In this document: in pieces, positions 25,742-34,242 of the stretch
How positions within the stretch are numbered: the first letter of the stretch is position 1
Layout of the letters: each line of letters begins with the position of its first letter
Assembly: GCA_964458275.1 (NCBI GenBank)
Contig: CAYWIE010000001.1
Location: 60,588-124,587 of the forward strand
From: HGM04593 sp964458275
Lineage (GTDB): Bacteria; Bacteroidota; Bacteroidia; Bacteroidales; Bacteroidaceae
Length of the DNA: 64,000 nt
Reading direction: 5' to 3'
Made by a program: the position numbers and the translations under genes
The notes under the pieces: model-generated
Told to the model about the DNA's origin: nothing
Databases searched by the model: none
What the model saw: the letters and a program-made list of their open reading frames with translations, nothing else

Positions 25742-28048
25742 CTATCTTATAATCAATATTTTTGTGGCTGCACCCTCGTCGCCGTTCTCGTCGTAGGCAA
25801 GCACATAGTAGACGCCTGCGCTCACGCGACTGCCGCGCATGTTGCATCCGTCCCATGTTATCTGTCCTCCTGTGGAGACGGTCTCGTATATGAGCGTTCC
25901 TGCCGAGTCGATGATCTTGACGTTGCACTCTTCGGTGAAGCCTGTAACGGATATGTTGCCTGTGTAGTCTTCGCGTACAGGGTTGGGGTAGGCGTGCAGT
26001 GCGTTCTCCTTGAGCATGGGCGATGGCTCTGTGGCGTCGCTCATGTAGCTCGACAGTCCGTTGTCGGTGCCAATGTACACTCGTCCCGTCTCTCCCTCTA
26101 TTGCTATGCTTACGATGCTGTTCGAGGGCAGGGAGGAGTTTTCTGCCGTAAAGTGGTGTATGGTCTCAAGCCCGTCGGCGCTTATCAGATAGACTCCGTT
26201 GTCTTTTGTTCCTATCCACTTGCGGTTGGCGCCGTCTACTGCTATTGTCTGAATGTATACGTTTGACAGCAGATAGTCGGCGAGCCCTGTGCCGTCGTTG
26301 CGCGGCACTTTTATCTGTGTGAACGAAAGGCCGCTCTCGAAGAATTTCTTGGGGTTGGGAAGCACGAACAGGCCTTTGTCTGTGCCTATCCACATCTGTC
26401 CGTTGCGGTCTTCGGCGAGCGCACAGAGCTGGTTGATGTCGTAGCTTACTCCATCCTGGTTCTTGAACACCTCTGTTACGAACATTGTCTCGTCGTCGCT
26501 TGTGTCGAGCGGGGTGCCGTTCTGCTTTGCGCAGAAGAGTCCTGCATCGGCTTGCAGCGATGTTATCCACAGCCATCCGCGTGAGTCGAACAGCATCTCT
26601 ACCATTGTGGGGTACTTGGCTATTGCGTCGTAGTGGAGCGATTGCCATGTGCCGTCGTTCTTCAGCACTTTTATAATGTCGGCGGTGCCTGTGTTTGTCA
26701 TCCACAGATTGCCCGAACGGTCATATCTAAGGCGTGGTACGCGAACGTATCTGTTGATATATATGCCGGTGTTGATTACGCTTTCGAGCGAGGAGTTCTC
26801 GTGGTTGTAGTGCTTTACGAACTCGCCGTTGCGGAATTCAAAAAGCCCGTATCCGAACGAACTCGCGAAGAAGTGTCCCTTTTCGGCGGGGTCTTCGACA
26901 AGGGAGGTTATATTCACATAGTTGAGCCCTGTCGCGCTCTTCACCTCATCCTCCTGGAAGTTGAGCCACTCGTCGCCGTCAAAGGTCATTGCTGTGCCGT
27001 CGTAGAAGGTTATGTCGAAGTAGTTGAGGTTGCCGCCTGCCACAAGCAGCTCTCCGTTGGGGGAGAAGGCAAGGTATTCGCAATGGTTCCTTGCGGGGCT
27101 GTTGGGCTGTATGCCGCCGGTGAGGGCTTCGAGCTTGCCGTTCTTTGCCGTCAGCTGCGACACACCTTTTGCGCCGTTGCAGCTCCAGAAGCCTGTTCCG
27201 TCTTCGCATACATAGAGACTGCCTGCGTCAAGGGTGTATGTGGTGTAGTTGTCGGCTGAGTCGTATACAAAGAGCTTTGTGGGGTTTCCGACCAGCATGT
27301 TCCTGCCTATGTTCAGGTACGAGAATTTCACGCCGTTTTCGTTGCGGACAAGCAGTGTGAGCCTGCCGGCTGTGTCCATGCTGTAGAAACCGTGATTGGG
27401 CAATATGCAGAACAGCTTGCCGTCGTAAAAGCCGAGTGCGCTTATAGGCCAGTCGAACAGTTTGTTCCAGCTTTTGCGGTCGAGAAGGTTGTCTGCCATC
27501 TTGCCGCGGTAGAGACCGACAGGAGTGCAGGCATACATGTAGCCATCGTGTATGGCTGTGGAGGTAACGTCGAGATTCAGCGTGTATGTGTTGCTGAATT
27601 CACGTCGTTTAAGGTTGAGCGTCACTATTCCGAAGTCGGTGGATATGTATGCCATGCTGTCTGCAACCTGCAGGTTGTTTATGCGCTTGGTGGCAAGAGT
27701 CTTGTTCTTGAAGTCCGAAATGTTGTAGACCGATTCGTCTTTGTAGAGTATGTCTACATTTGCATTTTCGTATGCAATCACAAGGGCGTCTATGGCGCTG
27801 CTGTACTCTATGCAGGCTATCCTTACATCGCTGAGGGTGTTTACGTGGTCGTAAACAAGAATTTCTCCATCCTCTTTTGAATAGGTGTATAAGGCTCCTG
27901 CGCTAAGCACATAGAGCTTGTCGCCCACCGCGCGGCAGCTTGTTGCGTTGCGGTAGGAGTTGTACACCTGCCACTCTCCGATGGCGGCTTGCAGTGCCGT
28001 GAGGGTGGCGAAGATGAAACATAACGATGCAAGGATGGTCTTTCTCAT
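25742..28048 (-). CDS. porZ: Type IX secretion system component PorZ-like beta-propeller protein
   Basis: This 768-residue protein has a signal peptide (MRKTILASLCFIFATLTALQA). It carries many two-component-regulator-type propeller blades, such as GNLWMTNTGT, GWLWITSLQ, GQMWIGTDKGLF, RKWIGTKDNGVYLI and GRVYIGTDNGLS. The end carries a sorting-type beta domain (HAYPNPVREDYTGNISV, then a GVYYVLAYDENG turn and basic last strand). This is the layout of PorZ, which in Porphyromonas gingivalis works at the cell surface in attaching T9SS cargo to anionic LPS. The rdgB stop overlaps its start by 4 bp. No other T9SS gene is in the window. Confidence 0.82.
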   Translation of the reverse strand: MRKTILASLCFIFATLTALQAAIGEWQVYNSYRNATSCRAVGDKLYVLSAGALYTYSKEDGEILVYDHVNTLSDVRIACIEYSSAIDALVIAYENANVDILYKDESVYNISDFKNKTLATKRINNLQVADSMAYISTDFGIVTLNLKRREFSNTYTLNLDVTSTAIHDGYMYACTPVGLYRGKMADNLLDRKSWNKLFDWPISALGFYDGKLFCILPNHGFYSMDTAGRLTLLVRNENGVKFSYLNIGRNMLVGNPTKLFVYDSADNYTTYTLDAGSLYVCEDGTGFWSCNGAKGVSQLTAKNGKLEALTGGIQPNSPARNHCEYLAFSPNGELLVAGGNLNYFDITFYDGTAMTFDGDEWLNFQEDEVKSATGLNYVNITSLVEDPAEKGHFFASSFGYGLFEFRNGEFVKHYNHENSSLESVINTGIYINRYVRVPRLRYDRSGNLWMTNTGTADIIKVLKNDGTWQSLHYDAIAKYPTMVEMLFDSRGWLWITSLQADAGLFCAKQNGTPLDTSDDETMFVTEVFKNQDGVSYDINQLCALAEDRNGQMWIGTDKGLFVLPNPKKFFESGLSFTQIKVPRNDGTGLADYLLSNVYIQTIAVDGANRKWIGTKDNGVYLISADGLETIHHFTAENSSLPSNSIVSIAIEGETGRVYIGTDNGLSSYMSDATEPSPMLKENALHAYPNPVREDYTGNISVTGFTEECNVKIIDSAGTLIYETVSTGGQITWDGCNMRGSRVSAGVYYVLAYDENGDEGAATKILIIR

Positions 28049-28626
28049 AGTATGCGTTTCTGTAAAAAGTCGTTAAGTGCCGAGGCTGCACGCGAGCGGT
28101 GGCTGATGGCGTTCTTCTGTTCCGCTGCCATCTGTGCAAAGCTCTCTTCGTATCCGTCGGGGACGAATATCGGGTCGTACCCGAATCCGGCTGCTCCTTT
28201 GCGCTCTTCGGCTATTCTGCCGCGTACAATGCCGTCGAAGAGAAACTCCTCTCCCTCTATTATTAACGCAATAACTGTGCGAAATTGTGCGGAGCGTTCG
28301 CTTTTTCCTGTTAAATTATGCAACAGCTTGCGCATATTGGCGTCTGCGTCGTTCTCCTCGCCCGCATATCGTGCCGAGTAGACACCGGGTGCGCCGCCGA
28401 GTGCGTCGACCTCAAGCCCTGTGTCGTCGGCGAAGCAGGAACAGCCATATTTGTTGTATATGTGGCGTGCCTTTATCAGTGCATTGCCTTCGAGGGTGTC
28501 GGCTGTTTCGGGGATGTCGTCGTGGCAATCGATGTCGGCAAGCGACAGCAGTTCCACCTTGTCGCCGAGTATGGCGCTCATCTCCTCCTGCTTGTGCTTG
28601 TTGTTTGTGGCAAAGACGAGTCTCAT
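28045..28626 (-). CDS. rdgB: XTP/dITP pyrophosphatase (RdgB/HAM1 family)
   Basis: This 193-residue enzyme removes non-canonical purine nucleotides such as XTP and dITP. It starts MRLVFATNNKHKQEEM and has CFADDTGLEVDALGGAPGVY near 66-85, with the catalytic Asp pair, and FGYDPIFVPDGYEESFAQM near 148-166. It overlaps the genes on both sides by 4 bp (YitT upstream, porZ downstream), which points to translational coupling. Confidence 0.96.
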   Translation of the reverse strand: MRLVFATNNKHKQEEMSAILGDKVELLSLADIDCHDDIPETADTLEGNALIKARHIYNKYGCSCFADDTGLEVDALGGAPGVYSARYAGEENDADANMRKLLHNLTGKSERSAQFRTVIALIIEGEEFLFDGIVRGRIAEERKGAAGFGYDPIFVPDGYEESFAQMAAEQKNAISHRSRAASALNDFLQKRIL

Positions 28627-29534
28627 TTTACCTTGATTTTGTCGAATCCGAAACCAAAGACGCCCGATACACGTGCCTGCGAAACAAATGCGTTGGGGTC
28701 TATCTCCTTTACAATTCTCAGTATCTCAGATGCTTCATTGCCGCCGCGGACCATTGTTACGATAACCTTTGACTCTTCTTTGCTGTAATATCCCATACCG
28801 TCGAGCAGTGTAACGCCACGGTGCAGTTCTGTGGTTATATAGCTGGCTATTTCGTCGTACTTCTTCGAGAATATCATGAACTGTGTGGTGCGTCGGTTGC
28901 TGTTGACCACAAAGTCAATCATCGAAGAGGAGATAAGCAGTGTGATGAGACCGTAGAATATCTTGGAAATGTCGCTGTCCTTGATGATGAAGAAACTGCT
29001 TATGACTATCGCAATGTCTATGTAGACGATGATGCGTCCGAGACTGATGTCGCGATATTTGTTCACTACTGCCGCAATGATGTCCGTGCCTCCCGAACTG
29101 CCGTTGTTCACAAAGCAGAGTCCTATGCCGAGACCGCAGAAGCATGCGCCTATGATACATGCTTCGAATGTGGCATTGGGCCCCAATATGGAGAGTGCAT
29201 TGAATTCGTATTTGTCGAGAAGTGCTCTCATGAAATCGAGGGCGAACGTTACTACAAGAACTGCATAGATGGTCTTCATGCAGAACTTCATGCCAAGCTC
29301 CTTGATTGCGACAATCAGCAGCACGGCGTTGATTATGAGGAATGAATACTGGATGGGGAAGCCTGTGGCGTACTGCGTGATGGCGCCGATGCCGGCAACG
29401 CCTCCCGAAACAAGCTCATAGGGCAACAAGAAGAATGCCCAACCCAACGAATAGATGATAAGCGCTATTGTGATAGCTACATACTCCTTTACTTCTATCA
29501 ACAGACTCTTTTTGGGAATTTTAAAACCTGCCAT
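28623..29534 (-). CDS. YitT family membrane protein (DUF161/DUF2179)
   Basis: This 303-residue protein has five or six membrane helices in the first 200 residues, with ELVSGGVAGIGAITQYATG near 41-59 and NNGSSGGTDIIAAVVNKY near 142-159. A cytoplasmic DUF2179 domain ends it (RGVTLLDGMGYYSKEESKVI). The function of the family is not established. leuS lies upstream, with a hairpin between them. Confidence 0.88.
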   Translation of the reverse strand: MAGFKIPKKSLLIEVKEYVAITIALIIYSLGWAFFLLPYELVSGGVAGIGAITQYATGFPIQYSFLIINAVLLIVAIKELGMKFCMKTIYAVLVVTFALDFMRALLDKYEFNALSILGPNATFEACIIGACFCGLGIGLCFVNNGSSGGTDIIAAVVNKYRDISLGRIIVYIDIAIVISSFFIIKDSDISKIFYGLITLLISSSMIDFVVNSNRRTTQFMIFSKKYDEIASYITTELHRGVTLLDGMGYYSKEESKVIVTMVRGGNEASEILRIVKEIDPNAFVSQARVSGVFGFGFDKIKVK

Positions 29535-29563
29535 AATCTTTTCTATTATATTGTTCTGAATAT

Positions 29564-29593
29564 GCAGGTGTGCATACGTCTATGCACACCTGC
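29564..29593 (-). terminator. Hairpin between leuS and the YitT gene
   Basis: A 13-bp perfect stem (29564-29576 with 29581-29593) and a 4-nt loop lie 10 bp after the leuS stop. The sequence downstream on the minus strand is AT-rich but lacks a strict U run, so it may terminate, or only attenuate, leuS transcription before the YitT gene. Confidence 0.6.
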
Positions 29594-29603
29594 TATAATT
29601 TTA

Positions 29604-32438
29604 TTATCCTACGACGATGTTTACAATCTTCTTGGGGACCACAATCACTTTCTTTATGGATTTTCCGTCAATGTACTTCTGCGACTGCTCATTGGCAAGA
29701 ACGGCTGCCTCTATCTCCTCGCGCGAAGCCTCTGTGGCAAAGTCCATTGTGAATCGTGCCTTTCCGTTGAAAGAGATTGTATACTTTATGCTATCCTCTT
29801 TCAGGTACTCTTCGTTGTAGGCGGGCCACTCTGCGTCGCACACCGATGTTGTGTGGCCGAGTGCTGCCCACAGCTCCTCGCTTAGGTGGGGAGTGAAGGG
29901 GGCGAGTACAATGGCAAACAGTTCCATCACTGCGCGCTTGTTGCATTTGAGCGATGAAAGTTCGTTTGCGCATATCATGAAGGCGCTCACTGCCGTATTG
30001 TAAGAGAAGTTGGGAATATCTTCGGATATTTTCTTTATGAGCTTGTGTATTGACTTGAGCTCCTCGCGTGAGGGTGCTTCGTCGCTAAGGGCGAGCTTGT
30101 CCTCTTTGTCGAAGAATATGTTCCATATCTTTCTGAGGAAGCGGTGGCAACCGTCGATGCCGTTTGTGTCCCATGGCTTCGACTGTTCGAGAGGACCGAG
30201 GAACATTTCGTACAGACGCAATGTGTCGGCTCCGAAGTTCTCTACTATTGTGTCGGGGTTGACTACGTTGTACATCGACTTGCTCATCTTCTCTACCGCC
30301 CAGCCGCAGATGTACTTGCCGTCTTCGAGAATGAACTCGGCGTTCTCATATTCGGGGCGCCATGCGCGGAAGGCTTCAATGTCGAGCTCGTCGTTCTTCA
30401 CTATGTTGACATCCACATGGAGGGGAGTAACGTCGTATTTCTTTGAAAGGCCGAGCGATACGAATGTGTTGGTGTCTTTTATGCGGTATACGAAATTGCT
30501 TCGTCCTTGAATCATGCCCTGATTTACAAGCTTCTTGAAGGGCTCTTCAACTGCGCTGTATCCGAGGTCGAAGAGGAACTTGTTCCAGAAGCGTGAGTAG
30601 ATGAGGTGTCCGGTGGCATGCTCTGTTCCGCCTACATATAGGTCGACGTTCTGCCAATATTTGTCTGCCTCCTCCGAAACGAGTGCGCTGCCGTTCTTGG
30701 GGTCCATGTAGCGCAGATAGTATGCGCTTGAGCCTGCAAAGCCGGGCATGGTGTTCAGTTCGAGGGGGAATATGGTCTTTTCGTCGATGAGGGCTTTGTC
30801 CACTACGCAGTTGTTTGCTGTGTCCCATGCCCATATCTTTGCGTGTCCCAACGGGGGCTCGCCGCTCTCTGTGGGGAGGAACTTCTCTACTTCGGGGAGT
30901 TCAAGGGGCAGACACTCTTCGGGAATGGGGCAGGGGATGCCGTTATTGTAATAGATGGGGAAAGGTTCGCCCCAGTAGCGCTGGCGGCTGAATATCGCGT
31001 CGCGCAGACGGTAGTTCACCTTGATGCGTCCCAACTTGTTCTCTGCCACATATTTCTTTGTTGCTGCTATCGCCTCTACCACTGTGAGTCCGTTGAGCGA
31101 CAGTCCGCACGATGTGAATTCTGCTTTAGGCGAGTTGGTTATGATGCCCTCTTTTGCGTCGAAGCTCTCTTCGCTTACGTCGCAGCCTTCGATGAGGGGG
31201 CGTATCTCTATGCCGAAATGCTTTGCAAATGCGTAGTCGCGGCTGTCGTGTGCGGGAACGGCCATGATTGCGCCTGTTCCGTAGCCCGAAAGCACATAGT
31301 CGCTCACCCAGATGGGGATGTTCTCGCCGGTGAGGGGATTGACGGCATATGAGCCTGTGAATACTCCCGATACCGAGCGGTCTACCATGCGTTCGCGCTC
31401 TGTTCTCTTCTTGGTGCGTTCGATGTATGCCTTTACTTCTTCGCTCTGTTCGGGTGTGGTGAGTTCGGCTACAAGCTCGCTCTCAGGGGCGAGTACCATG
31501 AATGTTACTCCGAAGATGGTGTCGGCGCGTGTGGTGAAGATGGTGAAGTGCTTCTCGCTGTCTTTTACGTAGAACTCCATCTCTGTTCCTTCGCTTCTGC
31601 CAATCCAGTTGCGCTGTGTCTCCTTCAGTGAGTCTGTCCAGTCGATTGTGTCGAGTCCGTCGAGCAGACGCTGTGCGTATGCCGATACGCGCAGACACCA
31701 CTGCTTCATCTTCTTCTGTACAACGGGGTATCCGCCGCGCTCCGACACGCCGTCGACAACCTCGTCGTTTGCAAGCACTGTGCCCAGCATGGGACACCAG
31801 TTTACCATTGTTTCGCCGAGGAAGGCGATGCGCCAGTTCATGAGTGTCTCGTCCTGCTGCTGCTCGCTCATGGCGTTCCACTCGTCGGCTGTGATTGAAA
31901 GCTCCTTGCCGCAGGCTGCGTTAATGCCTTCTGTGCCCGATGCCGCCAGCTTCTCGCGAAGCTCTGCTATGGGCTTTGCGCTGCAAGCGTCGTTGTCGTA
32001 GTAGCTGTTGAACATCTTTATGAATGCCCACTGTGTCCAATGGTAGTAGTCGGCATCGCATGTCCTTATTTCGCGCTCCCAGTCGAAGCAGAATCCTATC
32101 TTGTCGAGTTGCTCGCGGTAGCGGTTGATATTCTGTTCGGTTGTAACGGCAGGGTGCTGTCCTGTCTGTATCGCGTACTGCTCTGCGGGCAGTCCGTATG
32201 CGTCGTAACCCATGGGGTTCAGCACATTGTAACCTTGCAAACGTTTGAAGCGTGCAAATATGTCCGATGCGATGTATCCGAGAGGGTGTCCCACGTGCAG
32301 ACCTGCTCCCGATGGATAGGGGAACATGTTCAGTACATAGAATTTCTCTTTGTTAGCATCCTCGACAACACGATAGGTCTTGTTCTCTTTCCATCGTGCC
32401 TGCCATTTTTTCTCAATTTCTGTAAAATTGTATCCCAT
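29604..32438 (-). CDS. leuS: Leucyl-tRNA synthetase
   Basis: From the ATG at 32438 the protein has 944 residues. The class I signatures are PYPSGAGLHVGHPLGY near residues 39-54 and EKMSKSMYNVVNPD near 700. The editing (CP1) domain has the threonine-rich FTTRADTIFGVTFMVLAPE near residues 297-315. Frame sequence upstream of 32438 is leader. It is transcribed away from the tRNA gene and has a short leader with a strong hairpin. Confidence 0.98.
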   Translation of the reverse strand: MGYNFTEIEKKWQARWKENKTYRVVEDANKEKFYVLNMFPYPSGAGLHVGHPLGYIASDIFARFKRLQGYNVLNPMGYDAYGLPAEQYAIQTGQHPAVTTEQNINRYREQLDKIGFCFDWEREIRTCDADYYHWTQWAFIKMFNSYYDNDACSAKPIAELREKLAASGTEGINAACGKELSITADEWNAMSEQQQDETLMNWRIAFLGETMVNWCPMLGTVLANDEVVDGVSERGGYPVVQKKMKQWCLRVSAYAQRLLDGLDTIDWTDSLKETQRNWIGRSEGTEMEFYVKDSEKHFTIFTTRADTIFGVTFMVLAPESELVAELTTPEQSEEVKAYIERTKKRTERERMVDRSVSGVFTGSYAVNPLTGENIPIWVSDYVLSGYGTGAIMAVPAHDSRDYAFAKHFGIEIRPLIEGCDVSEESFDAKEGIITNSPKAEFTSCGLSLNGLTVVEAIAATKKYVAENKLGRIKVNYRLRDAIFSRQRYWGEPFPIYYNNGIPCPIPEECLPLELPEVEKFLPTESGEPPLGHAKIWAWDTANNCVVDKALIDEKTIFPLELNTMPGFAGSSAYYLRYMDPKNGSALVSEEADKYWQNVDLYVGGTEHATGHLIYSRFWNKFLFDLGYSAVEEPFKKLVNQGMIQGRSNFVYRIKDTNTFVSLGLSKKYDVTPLHVDVNIVKNDELDIEAFRAWRPEYENAEFILEDGKYICGWAVEKMSKSMYNVVNPDTIVENFGADTLRLYEMFLGPLEQSKPWDTNGIDGCHRFLRKIWNIFFDKEDKLALSDEAPSREELKSIHKLIKKISEDIPNFSYNTAVSAFMICANELSSLKCNKRAVMELFAIVLAPFTPHLSEELWAALGHTTSVCDAEWPAYNEEYLKEDSIKYTISFNGKARFTMDFATEASREEIEAAVLANEQSQKYIDGKSIKKVIVVPKKIVNIVVG

Positions 32439-32460
32439 TATGTCTGTATTATTTATTTGT

Positions 32461-32509
32461 CGATTGTTACAGTGCATACATCTCTGTTGCAGAGAGATGT
32501 GCACAATCG
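32461..32509 (-). promoter_or_regulatory. Hairpin filling the leuS leader
   Basis: CATCTCT at 32478-32484 pairs with AGAGATG at 32493-32499. The stem is extended by GTGCA/TGCAC across a 2-nt bulge, and outer CGATTG (32461-32466) pairs with CAATCG (32504-32509). It sits just downstream of a -7 box and 23 nt before the leuS ATG. Confidence 0.55.
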
Positions 32510-32511
32510 GA

Positions 32512-32519
32512 CAAATTTA
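32512..32519 (-). promoter_or_regulatory. -7 box of leuS
   Basis: On the minus strand this reads TAAATTTG, a perfect TAnnTTTG box. A clear TTTG at -33 is not seen in the T-rich sequence further upstream. Transcription would start at about 32505, at the edge of the hairpin. Confidence 0.5.
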
Positions 32520-32600
32520 CAAAAAAAGAAATGTATTATAGGTATGTAAGCTATAAAAAAGAGCCGAATGTTATTTTTTTGTTAAAAAGTACGTGTTTTT

Positions 32601-32632
32601 TTTGGTGGATTTAAAATTAGTTCATATCTTTG
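32601..32632 (+). promoter_or_regulatory. Promoter of the CAU tRNA gene
   Basis: TTTG at 32601-32604 and TATCTTTG at 32625-32632 are a perfect -33/-7 pair with a 20-bp gap, about 17 bp before the tRNA. Confidence 0.8.
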
Positions 32633-32649
32633 CACCGCTTAAATGCAAT

Positions 32650-32723
32650 GGCGAGATAGCTCAGCTGGTTAGAGCGTCGGATTCATAATCCGGAGGTCGT
32701 GGGATCGTGACCCACTCTCGCTA
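32650..32723 (+). tRNA. tRNA with CAU anticodon (Met or lysidine-type Ile)
   Basis: This is a 74-nt cloverleaf. The acceptor stem GGCGAGA (32650-32656) pairs with TCTCGCT (32716-32722), with a G-U first pair and discriminator A at 32723. T8/A9 and a D-arm GCTC-AGCTGGTTA-GAGC follow. The anticodon loop TTCATAA gives CAU. The T stem GTGGG/CCCAC carries the loop ATCGTGA instead of TTCRANN. CCA is not encoded. The type (elongator Met or Ile with lysidine) cannot be fixed by eye; an initiator is unlikely because position 1 pairs with 72. Confidence 0.95.
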
Positions 32724-32765
32724 CAGAAAGAGGAGATACAACCGATGTTGTATCTCCTCTTTCTG
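32724..32765 (+). terminator. Strong hairpin terminator after the tRNA
   Basis: A 19-bp perfect stem (32724-32742 with 32747-32765) and a 4-nt CGAT loop begin directly after the discriminator base and are followed by TTTCT. It may serve as terminator or as a 3' processing barrier for the tRNA. Confidence 0.8.
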
Positions 32766-32817
32766 TTTCTCGCAGTTTTTCGAACAGTATATTGAACCGT
32801 TCCTTAAAGTTTCCGAA

Positions 32818-33120
32818 ATGACACGTATCGAATATGAGAAAAGAACCGTCGAAAAGATGATTCGGCTATATTGTAAGAAGAGCGGGCATGGCGCTTGCTT
32901 GTGCAACGGCTGCAAGCAGCTCCTTGAATATTCACATAAACGCTTGGACAGTTGCAGGTTCGGCAACAGCAAAAGCACGTGCCGCAAATGTCCCGTACAT
33001 TGCTACAAACCCGATATGAGGGAGAAGATGCGCGTTGTCATGAGGTTTTCCGGTCCGCGGATGTTGTTCTATTATCCGATTATGGCGATAAAGCATCTTT
33101 GGTATGAATATAAGCAATAG
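32818..33120 (+). CDS. YgbA-like nitrous oxide-stimulated promoter family protein
   Basis: This 100-residue cytoplasmic protein has KRTVEKMIRLYCKKSGHG followed by clustered cysteines. They are CLCNGCKQLL, a downstream RCRFG-type segment (DSCRFGNSKSTCRKCPVHCY) and then RFSGPRMLFYYP. This layout fits the YgbA_NO family, small Cys-rich proteins linked with nitric oxide stress in some bacteria. The ATG at 32818 was chosen because the longer frame starts inside the tRNA. No separate promoter is obvious in the 52 bp before it. Confidence 0.85.
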   Translation: MTRIEYEKRTVEKMIRLYCKKSGHGACLCNGCKQLLEYSHKRLDSCRFGNSKSTCRKCPVHCYKPDMREKMRVVMRFSGPRMLFYYPIMAIKHLWYEYKQ

Positions 33121-33140
33121 GAGGCTGCTTGATTGATTTT

Positions 33141-33153
33141 TTAGAAGCTGCTT
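33141..33153 (-). repeat. 13-bp motif variant, reverse orientation
   Basis: TTAGAAGCTGCTT is the complement of the motif AAACAGCTTCTAA with one mismatch. It lies in the 53-bp gap between the convergent YgbA-like and AraC genes. Confidence 0.45.
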
Positions 33154-33173
33154 CTGCATTATTGAAGATGTCT

Positions 33174-34073
33174 TCACTCGTTCTGCGTTTTATACTCATT
33201 AGGCGAAATGCCCGTAACGCGTTTGAATACCCGACTCAAATGGTTAGGGTGCTTGTATCCTAAAGTGTATGCCGTTTGGCTGACGGTCATCTGCCTGTCT
33301 ACAAGCAGATATTTGGCTTTTTCGATAATCTGTTGCCGGATATGTTCCTGAGCCGAAATGCCTATCTCCCGTTTAATGAGGTCGCCAAAGTAGTTGGGCG
33401 AGAGGTGTAGCCTGCCTGCGAACCACGCCACTGTCGGTAATTCCGGTTTTGCATCGGAACTGTCGAGGTAGTCTGTCAACAATTGCTCGAAACGGCTCAA
33501 TGCATCGTTGTTTGCCGTTTTGCGCGTTGCAAATTGACGATCGTAGAAGCGTATGCAGTGGTTGAGCAATAACTCGATATTTGATGCTATGATACGTTTG
33601 CTGTGGCGGTCTATGGGGCGTTGCAGTTCTGCTCGGATTTCCCGCATGCAGCCGATGATTGTCTGCCGTTCCTGCTCCGATGTGTGCAATGCCTCGTTCG
33701 ATGTATAGGAGAAGAATGAATAATCGCGCATCTTGTTCGCCAGTGATGTGCCGCGCAACAAGTCGGGGTGGAACATCAGAATCCAGCCTTTTGCATTGGT
33801 CGTAACTCCACCGTCGCCTACACCTGCAACCTGTCCGGGTGCAATACAGATGAGCGTACCTTCGCAGTAGTCATACTTGCTGCGGCCATAGAGAATTGTT
33901 CCGCAATCCAACTGCTTGAGGAATATGCAATAGAATCCGAAGCGCTTGAGTGAGTGTCGTATCTCTGTCAGTTCGGACATGTCCACAACGCTTGCCAGCG
34001 GGTGAAGAGTCTCTGTGCCGAGATTCTCGTTATAGTCCTGAACCGACTCCATGTTGATTATCCGTTGCTCCAT
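33174..34073 (-). CDS. AraC-family transcriptional regulator
   Basis: This 299-residue regulator has a cupin-like N-terminal sensing region and a C-terminal double helix-turn-helix. The DNA-binding part includes LHLSPNYFGDLIKREIGISA near residues 226-245 and the AraC signature SVSQTAYTLGYKHPNHLSRV plus FKRVTGISPNEYK at the end. It is divergent from the DUF418 gene with a gap of about 170 bp, so it may control that gene. The inducer is unknown. Confidence 0.92.
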   Translation of the reverse strand: MEQRIINMESVQDYNENLGTETLHPLASVVDMSELTEIRHSLKRFGFYCIFLKQLDCGTILYGRSKYDYCEGTLICIAPGQVAGVGDGGVTTNAKGWILMFHPDLLRGTSLANKMRDYSFFSYTSNEALHTSEQERQTIIGCMREIRAELQRPIDRHSKRIIASNIELLLNHCIRFYDRQFATRKTANNDALSRFEQLLTDYLDSSDAKPELPTVAWFAGRLHLSPNYFGDLIKREIGISAQEHIRQQIIEKAKYLLVDRQMTVSQTAYTLGYKHPNHLSRVFKRVTGISPNEYKTQNE

Positions 34074-34204
34074 AGTGTTCTTTGTGTATCGGGAGGTTCT
34101 AAAGTTACCACAAAAATGGTGTTGTCCAAAGATATTCGAGGGAAAAACGTAATTCGGGTATGAAAATCTGTAATATGTATGCTTATCTCCTCTCCTGTAG
34201 GCAT

Positions 34205-34212
34205 TACTTTTG
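34205..34212 (+). promoter_or_regulatory. -7 box of the DUF418 gene
   Basis: TACTTTTG matches TAnnTTTG and lies 30 bp before the chosen ATG at 34243. No good -33 element is seen, which fits a promoter needing an activator such as the divergent AraC protein. Confidence 0.5.
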
Positions 34213-34242
34213 CATACATTAATCCTTAAGACACTGACAACT

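Noticed and set aside
29562..29885. Small plus-strand frame beside leuS
   Set aside because: It starts in the terminator hairpin and runs antisense to the leuS 3' end.
32707..32817. Upstream extension of the YgbA-like frame starting inside the tRNA
   Set aside because: It would cover the tRNA 3' end and the terminator hairpin; the family-like sequence begins at the ATG at 32818.
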